Part shown: one piece after another, positions 59,117-64,000 of the stretch
How positions within the stretch are numbered: the stretch's first letter is position 1
Layout of the letters: the number at the start of each line of letters is the position of its first letter
Made by a program: the position numbers and the translations under genes
Source: Actinomadura_E scrupuli
GTDB lineage: Bacteria; Actinomycetota; Actinomycetes; Streptosporangiales; Streptosporangiaceae
Direction of reading: 5' to 3'
Assembly: GCF_050971785.1 (NCBI RefSeq)
Contig: NZ_JBPCCU010000001.1
Span: 1,240,001-1,304,000 of the forward strand
DNA length: 64,000 nucleotides
The notes under the pieces: generated by a model
The model's database searches: none
The model's input: only the letters and a program-made list of their open reading frames with translations
Told to the model about the DNA's origin: nothing

Positions 59117-59881
59117 TCAGGTCAGTTCGAGTCCGCCGTCGACGGTGAGGACCTGCCCGGTGAGCCAGGCGGTGTGCGCGTCGGCGAGCCGCAGGATCCA
59201 CGCGGCGACCTCGGCGGGGTCACCGCGGCGGCCCAGCGGGATTCGCGCCGCCTCGTCGGCCTTGATCTGGTCGATCACGGCGCTCGGGAGGCCGGCGGCG
59301 GTCAGGGCCTCGCTCTCGGTCGGGCCGGGGGCGACGGCGTTGACCCGGACCCGGTCGGGCGCCAGCTCCAGCGCCCAGCTGCGGGTCAGATGCTCGAGTG
59401 CGGCCTTGGACGCGCCGTAGTGGCCGGCGCCGGCCGCGGGCCGGTGCCCGAAGGTGCTGGAGACGTTGACGATCGCCCCACGGGAGACCTTCAGATACGG
59501 CAACGCCGCGCTCGCCAGCAGGCTGGGAGCGGTGACGTTGATGGCCAGCACCTCGGCGACGCGGGTGGCGGTGACCTCGCCCAGCGGCATCGCGGTGAAC
59601 ATCCCGGCGTTGTTGACCAGGACGTCGACGCGGCCCCACCGGTCGAGGGCGGCCTGGACGACCGCCGCCGGCCCACCGTCCTGGCTGAGGTCGGCGGGAA
59701 ACGCCACGATGGCCGGATGGTGCGCGGCGGTCGCGGCGAGGGCGTCCGCCCGGCGGCCGACCCCCAGGACGTGCGCTCCCGCGTCGGCGAACGCCGCCGC
59801 AGTGGCACGTCCGATGCCCGAACCGGCTCCGGTCACGATCACGACCTGGTCGGCGAAGTGGCTGGTCACCGGGTCTGACAT
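59117..59881 (-). CDS. SDR family oxidoreductase
   Basis: Short-chain dehydrogenase of 254 residues. It has VIVTGAGSGIGRATAAAFADAG, VNNAGMF, IVNVSSTFGHRPAAGAGHYGASKAAL (Ser, Tyr, Lys) and the C-terminal GQVLTVDGGLEL. ATG at 59881 (GTG 59887 is nearer to the GGAGG site). Divergent from the ArsR gene 61 bases away, which probably represses it. Not linked to the catabolic island by operator. Confidence 0.9.
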   Translation of the reverse strand: MSDPVTSHFADQVVIVTGAGSGIGRATAAAFADAGAHVLGVGRRADALAATAAHHPAIVAFPADLSQDGGPAAVVQAALDRWGRVDVLVNNAGMFTAMPLGEVTATRVAEVLAINVTAPSLLASAALPYLKVSRGAIVNVSSTFGHRPAAGAGHYGASKAALEHLTRSWALELAPDRVRVNAVAPGPTESEALTAAGLPSAVIDQIKADEAARIPLGRRGDPAEVAAWILRLADAHTAWLTGQVLTVDGGLELT

Positions 59882-59942
59882 GGTCACGACAACCTCCGTT
59901 GTTCGATGTTCGTTGAATATCAAATGAAGCTAGCATGCAGGC

Positions 59943-60287
59943 GTGAAGGATCCTCACCACCCCGACCTGAGCGAGATCACGATCACCCGCGTGCTGGCCG
60001 CCCTCTCCGACCCCATCCGGCTCGGGCTCGTACGGCTGCTGGCCGACGGCCGGGAACGCGGCTGGGGTGAGCTGCGGGCACCGGTCGCCAAATCCACCTT
60101 GAGTCACCATCTGAAGGTGCTGCGGAACTCGGGCATCACCCGCACCCGTCAGGAAGGCACCCGCTGCTTCGTCCAGCTGCGCCGCGATGACCTCGACACC
60201 CGGTTCCCCCAGCTGATGGCGACGGTGCTGTCCGTGGTGGCCGCCGACGGCGTCGGCGCGGACGTCACGCTCGGCCCCGGCCCGTGA
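59943..60287 (+). CDS. ArsR-family transcriptional regulator
   Basis: Winged-helix repressor of 114 residues. It has LAALSDPIRLGLVRLLADG and the recognition helix region KSTLSHHLKVLRNSGITRTRQEGTRCFVQLR. No Cys metal site is seen, so it is probably not metal-sensing. GTG start at 59943. A TTGA-ATA-TCAA dyad at 59913-59923 in the divergent gap may be its site. Confidence 0.9.
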   Translation: MKDPHHPDLSEITITRVLAALSDPIRLGLVRLLADGRERGWGELRAPVAKSTLSHHLKVLRNSGITRTRQEGTRCFVQLRRDDLDTRFPQLMATVLSVVAADGVGADVTLGPGP

Positions 60288-60327
60288 GCCGGCCCTTGCC
60301 GCGGGCCACGGCCGGATCCGGCCGGGG

Positions 60328-61266
60328 TCAGCGGAAGGAGCGCCGGTAGGCGGCGGGCGTGGTGTTCAGCGCGGAGTGGAAGCGGCGGCGCAGGTTCACC
60401 GCCGAGGACAGGCCGACGCGCCGGGCGATCGTCTCGACGGGGAGGTCGGTCTCCTCGAGGAGGGCGCGGGTGCTGGCCATGCGGCGGTCGAGCAGCCAGC
60501 GGCCGGGGGAGACGCCGAGCTGGTCGGTGAAGTGACGGCTGAGGGTACGGCGGGAAACGCCGGAGCGGGCCGCCATGTCCTCGACCGTCAGCGGCCGGTC
60601 CAGGTTGGCGGTGATCCAGTCGAGCAGCGGGGCGAGCGAGTCGGGGACCGGGCCGGTGGTCGGCAGCTCGGGGTACTGGCGCTGGCAGCCCTCCCGGTGC
60701 GGGGCGGCCGCCAGCTGCCGGCCGATCCGCATCGCCAGGGCCGCGCCGTGGTCGCGCCGCACCTGGTTCAGGCAGAGGTCGACGGTCGTGGCCGAGGCGC
60801 CGGCCGTCGCCACGTCACCGTGATCCACGTAGAGCACGGACGCGTCGGGCCGGACCCGCGGGAAGCGGGCGGCGAGTTCGGCGGTCAGCTCCCAGTGGGT
60901 GGCGGCGGTGCGGCCGTCCAGGAGGCCGAGGCTCGCCGGGATGTAGATCCCCGAGCAGATGGCCATGATCCGCGTGCCGCGGGTGTGGGCCGCGAGGACC
61001 GCCGTGCCGAGCTCGGGGGAGATCTCCCAGTCCGCGCACCAGCCGGAGATGAGCAGGGTGTCGGCCTCGGCGAGGGCCTCCAGCCCGCGCTCGACGATCA
61101 TGTCCACGCCCATGGTCGTCCGGACCGGCCCCGGACGCTCGGCGCAGAGCGCGAAGTCGTAGTGCCGGGGGATGTCCGGGCCGTGGTAGCCGAAGACGGC
61201 GGAGGCACTGGTCACCGGGTACATCTCCTGGGGCGGGCTCACCAGGGTGACCACGCGGTGGCTCAT
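60328..61266 (-). CDS. GATase1/AraC-type transcriptional regulator (FtrA-like)
   Basis: Regulator of 312 residues. An N-terminal DJ-1/PfpI (class I glutamine amidotransferase-like) domain, with the nucleophile-elbow Cys in IMAICSGIYIPASLGLLDG, is followed by a C-terminal AraC DNA-binding domain (TVEDMAARSGVSRRTLSRHFTDQLG; ETIARRVGLSSAVNLRRRFHSALN). Start taken at ATG 61266; the open frame above overlaps the divergent MFS gene. It likely controls that transporter. Confidence 0.9.
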   Translation of the reverse strand: MSHRVVTLVSPPQEMYPVTSASAVFGYHGPDIPRHYDFALCAERPGPVRTTMGVDMIVERGLEALAEADTLLISGWCADWEISPELGTAVLAAHTRGTRIMAICSGIYIPASLGLLDGRTAATHWELTAELAARFPRVRPDASVLYVDHGDVATAGASATTVDLCLNQVRRDHGAALAMRIGRQLAAAPHREGCQRQYPELPTTGPVPDSLAPLLDWITANLDRPLTVEDMAARSGVSRRTLSRHFTDQLGVSPGRWLLDRRMASTRALLEETDLPVETIARRVGLSSAVNLRRRFHSALNTTPAAYRRSFR

Positions 61267-61352
61267 GGCACGAATGTACCTGATGATGTCATTGTGGACG
61301 CCTGCGGCCGGCTTTAGAGGGTGTCGAAAATGGTGCCCATGGAGCTCAGGAA

Positions 61353-62591
61353 ATGACCGCACTTCTCGGCCGCGAAGAATCCCTCACCGCGTCGGCCAGG
61401 CTTTGGACCAAGGACTTCGCACTGTATTTCACCGCCCGGGTGGTGTCGCTGCTCGGTGACGCGATGATGCCCGTCGCGGCGGCACTGGCCGTCGGCGCGA
61501 TCTACGGGGTGTCCGGCGTCGGCTATGTGCTGTCCGTCTGGACCGCTCCATTCGTGATCTTCGTGTTGTTCGGCGGGGTGTTCGCCGACCGGCTGGGCGC
61601 CCGGACCATGATGGTCGGCGCGGACGTCGTACGGATCTTCACCCAGACCACGGTGGCCGTCGCCTTCTTCACCGGGACCCCGCCGCTGTGGCTGCTGCTG
61701 TCCGCCTCGTTCCTGTCCGGGACGGCCGCCGCGATGTTCCAGCCCGGCGTCAACGGCATGGTGCCCCTCGTCGCTGGGGATCCGCAGCGCGCCAACGGCA
61801 CCCTCAAGATCGCCGACGCGGCCACCCAGCTCGGCGGGCCCGTCCTCGCGGGCCTGCTGATGGTGCTGACCGGCGCGGGCGCCGTCTACGCCGTCGACGC
61901 GGCGACCTTCCTGCTCAGCGGCCTGTGCCTGGCCTTCATCCGGCTCGCCCCGGCCGCCGGGGCCAGGGAGCGCTCGACGGTCATGCTCGACCTGCGCCGC
62001 GGCTGGACGGAGTTCCGCTCCCGCAGCTGGATGTGGTCGGTGATCCTCATGTGGGTGTTCTTCGGCGTCCTGGTCTTCGGCCCGTACATTCCGCTGAGCT
62101 CCCGCCTGATCGGTGACCGGCTCGGCGAGGCCGCCTACGGCTGGGTGATGGCCGGCTTCGGCGCCGGCACCGTCCTCGGCGGGCTGGTCGCGATCCGGTT
62201 CCGGCCGTCGCGACCGCTCGCCGCCGGCGGCGTGGCCATGTCCGCGTTCGCGTTCATCCCGCTGTCGGTGGCGCTGGAACTGCCGTTGCCGCTGCTGATG
62301 GCGGGTCATCTGCTGGGCGGGGCGGCCTGGGCGTTCTGGTCGGTGATGTGGTCGACGAGCGTGCAGACGCAGGTCGCCGCCGACGTCCTCAACCGGGTCA
62401 CCGCCTACGAGGTGGCCGGATCGGTGGCCGGCGTCGCCGTCGGCCAGGCGCTGGTGGGGCCGGTCTCGGACCTCGTCGACCCCCGGGACCTGCTGTTCGT
62501 CTCCACCGGCGTCAGCTTCGCGGTCTGCGCGGCCCTGCTGCTGACGCCTCCGGTCCGGCGGCTGCGCCGAGCCCGGGACCAGCCGGGGTGA
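61353..62591 (+). CDS. MFS transporter
   Basis: Membrane transporter of 412 residues with about 12 helices. It has the family loop GGVFADRLGARTMMVGADVVR between helices 2 and 3 and a second-half counterpart near GPVSDLVDPR. It resembles the macrolide/enterobactin-type exporters (MFS_3). ATG at 61353, 86 bases from the divergent AraC-type regulator. The 3' end overlaps the convergent ArsR-like gene by 80 bases. Confidence 0.9.
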   Translation: MTALLGREESLTASARLWTKDFALYFTARVVSLLGDAMMPVAAALAVGAIYGVSGVGYVLSVWTAPFVIFVLFGGVFADRLGARTMMVGADVVRIFTQTTVAVAFFTGTPPLWLLLSASFLSGTAAAMFQPGVNGMVPLVAGDPQRANGTLKIADAATQLGGPVLAGLLMVLTGAGAVYAVDAATFLLSGLCLAFIRLAPAAGARERSTVMLDLRRGWTEFRSRSWMWSVILMWVFFGVLVFGPYIPLSSRLIGDRLGEAAYGWVMAGFGAGTVLGGLVAIRFRPSRPLAAGGVAMSAFAFIPLSVALELPLPLLMAGHLLGGAAWAFWSVMWSTSVQTQVAADVLNRVTAYEVAGSVAGVAVGQALVGPVSDLVDPRDLLFVSTGVSFAVCAALLLTPPVRRLRRARDQPG

Positions 62592-63579
62592 CGACGGGCT
62601 CACGCCGGCCGGCCAACCGGTCGCCGAGAGGGCTGCGGCGGTACAGGACCTGCCGTCCGCTGCGAGCCCGGGTGACCAGGCCCGTGGCGTACAGCACGCG
62701 CAGGTGCTGGGACACCGCACTCGGGGTCACCCTCAGGCGGCGGGCGAGCTCCACCGTGGCCAGCGGCTCATCGAGGAGGTGGAGCAGCCTCGCTCTCGGC
62801 ACGCCGAGCAGCGACGCGAGCGCGGGCGCGTCGGTGGCCGGCGCCGGGGCCCACAGCGTGGCCACGCCACGGCTGGGATACACCAGCAGCGGCGGTTCCT
62901 CCGGGCTGATCGGGGGCGTGGGTTTGTGGGCGAACACCGATGGCACGAGCAGCAGCCCTCGGCCGGACGCCGCGACGCGGTGCCGGCCGATCATCTGGTC
63001 GATGTGCAGCACGCCGTTCCGCCACTCCAGATTCGGGTGCATGTCGGAGAACAGCAGGCGAGCGCCTCCGATGGCCAGCTGCCGCGCACGGTAGGTCATG
63101 TCGGCCTCCAGCAGCAGCTGGACCTGCGGCCATATCGGCCGGACGGCGAGCTCCCAGTACTGCCGCAGGAGCTCGCAGAGGGCATCGCGGAGCCCGACGA
63201 CGGACGCGTCATCGGCGGCGGTGGCGTCCCGGAGGGCTTCGGGGAGCGAGCCCGGCGCGTGCGCGGCCCGCAGGTCGCGGCGGACCAGATCGGGAGCGGC
63301 CCGGCGGACGCGGGCGAGTTCTTCCTCGAAGGCCGGGGCGAAGCTCGCGGGGCGCGGGGTCAGGAAGTCGGGGAGGGCGCGGGTGTCCCCGACCAGGGAC
63401 ATCAGCAGACCGCTGTCGAGCGCGCCGAGCCCACCAAGAACGGACCTGCGCCACGGGAGGTGCAACGCGGACAGGCCCGGGTCTTGCAGCACCCGCAGGC
63501 TGAGCATGGTCTCGTTCAGGGGCGAGACGGCGAAGCGCGTGTCCGCGAGGTCCTCGACGCCGAGCACAAAGTCGATCAT
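62512..63579 (-). CDS. ArsR-like winged-helix regulator with large N-terminal domain
   Basis: Protein of 355 residues. A long N-terminal domain (about 240 residues, FVLGVEDLADTRFAVSPLNETMLSLRVL; ALHLPWRRSVLGGL) precedes a C-terminal winged helix (LLHLLDEPLATVELARRLRVTPSAVSQHLRVLYATGLVTRARSGRQVLYRRS). This is the layout of a common actinomycete regulator family next to MFS genes. ATG at 63579, no clear ribosome site. Divergent from the MFS gene at the right edge. Confidence 0.87.
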   Translation of the reverse strand: MIDFVLGVEDLADTRFAVSPLNETMLSLRVLQDPGLSALHLPWRRSVLGGLGALDSGLLMSLVGDTRALPDFLTPRPASFAPAFEEELARVRRAAPDLVRRDLRAAHAPGSLPEALRDATAADDASVVGLRDALCELLRQYWELAVRPIWPQVQLLLEADMTYRARQLAIGGARLLFSDMHPNLEWRNGVLHIDQMIGRHRVAASGRGLLLVPSVFAHKPTPPISPEEPPLLVYPSRGVATLWAPAPATDAPALASLLGVPRARLLHLLDEPLATVELARRLRVTPSAVSQHLRVLYATGLVTRARSGRQVLYRRSPLGDRLAGRREPVVTPAGPGLGAAAGPEASAAGPRRPRS

Positions 63580-63652
63580 TAAGCCGTACGCTACATCGAT
63601 TGGCGGCGGAACGCCGGTGCCGTGGACTTCGAGGCATGACACCTGCGATTCC

Positions 63653-64000
63653 ATGGCACGGCGATCCGCACAGGCCCGGCACGCGGCGCGGGCGGGCCGG
63701 TGGGCCGAGATGAGCCGCCGGATGGTCCTGATCCTGGCCGTGACCTGCGCCGTGGCCGTGGGCAACATCTACTTCCCGCAGGCGGTAAGCCCGCTGGTCG
63801 CCGCCGGGCTGGGGGTGTCACCCGATTCCGCCGCGCTGGTGGTGACCGCCACCCAGGTCGGCTACGCCGCCGGGATCTTCCTGCTGGTGCCGCTCGGCGA
63901 CCGGCTCCCGCATCGCACGTTCCTCGTCACCCTGCTCGCTCTGACCGGCGCGGGCCTGCTCGCCGCGGGCTGCGCACCCGCCCTCGCGCCGCTCGTCGCC
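63653..64000 (+). CDS. MFS transporter, N-terminal part (runs off the right edge)
   Basis: Open to the window end. After a basic start the protein shows three to four membrane helices (MVLILAVTCAVAVGNIYFPQAV; LVVTATQVGYAAGIFLLVPLGDRL; TFLVTLLALTGAGLLAAG) with the conserved GDR loop after helix 2. Start at ATG 63653 or in-frame ATG 63710. Divergent from the ArsR-like regulator, its probable repressor. Confidence 0.82.
   Translation, partial: MARRSAQARHAARAGRWAEMSRRMVLILAVTCAVAVGNIYFPQAVSPLVAAGLGVSPDSAALVVTATQVGYAAGIFLLVPLGDRLPHRTFLVTLLALTGAGLLAAGCAPALAPLVA

Noticed and set aside
1..64000. tRNA, rRNA, CRISPR array, insertion sequence, prophage or replication origin
   Set aside because: Reading through the window showed no cloverleaf-like RNA genes, regularly spaced repeats, transposase or phage genes; only regulatory dyads and hairpins repeat.

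Overview
This window is a high-G+C actinomycete chromosome segment. The signs are a strong G/C third-position bias, many GTG and a few TTG starts, gene overlaps of the ATGA/GTGA type, a mycofactocin locus and an F420-type (luciferase-like) oxidoreductase. The genus cannot be fixed from the sequence alone. I saw no rRNA, tRNA, CRISPR array, insertion sequence or prophage.

Layout. (1) 1-6.05 kb: mycofactocin biosynthesis. mftA-mftB-mftC-mftD-mftE lie on the minus strand, with mftE running off the left edge. mftG is divergent, and a TetR regulator (mftR) is convergent with mftG. mftF is not in the window. (2) 7.3-48.3 kb: a dense catabolic island for CoA-activated acids. It holds five acyl-CoA ligases, seven acyl-CoA dehydrogenases (three adjacent small/large pairs plus an ACAD11-like enzyme), three enoyl-CoA hydratases, a thiolase, three SDRs, a class III CoA-transferase, a split B12-dependent acyl-CoA mutase with its MeaB GTPase, a Rieske oxygenase, a KshB-like flavin/iron-sulfur reductase, a TauD-type dioxygenase and two amidohydrolases. 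(3) 48.35-57.8 kb: a PPOX-fold protein, then a branched-chain-type ABC importer with a fused LivHM permease. A small membrane protein, an amidohydrolase, an enoyl-CoA hydratase and an acyl-CoA dehydrogenase follow, apparently in the same operon. (4) 57.9-64 kb: regulators and transporters (TetR, ArsR, GATase/AraC, MFS, ArsR-like, MFS) that look unrelated to the island.

The most striking feature is a repeated operator, GAGAAT-N3-ATTCTC. Seven exact copies lie at 11592, 17775, 25588, 29853, 34845, 39485 and 48297, with near-exact copies at 9107, 16200 and 38697 and weaker ones at 8871, 14488 and 25566. They sit in front of nearly every transcription unit between 7.3 and 48.3 kb, and strong copies are absent elsewhere. 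This implies one regulon. The TetR protein at 38714-39391, flanked by two copies, is the best candidate regulator.

How the genes may work together (inference): acids are imported (Liv system) and activated by the ligases, then oxidised by heteromeric acyl-CoA dehydrogenases and hydratases. An ACAD11-like dehydrogenase coupled to an APH-family kinase suggests removal of a 4-hydroxyl group through a phosphorylated intermediate, as in levulinate catabolism and human ACAD10/11. The B12 mutase with MeaB rearranges a branched acyl-CoA. The adjoining mycofactocin locus, with an aldehyde dehydrogenase next to it, would serve alcohol/aldehyde redox steps. The actual growth substrate cannot be read from the sequence.
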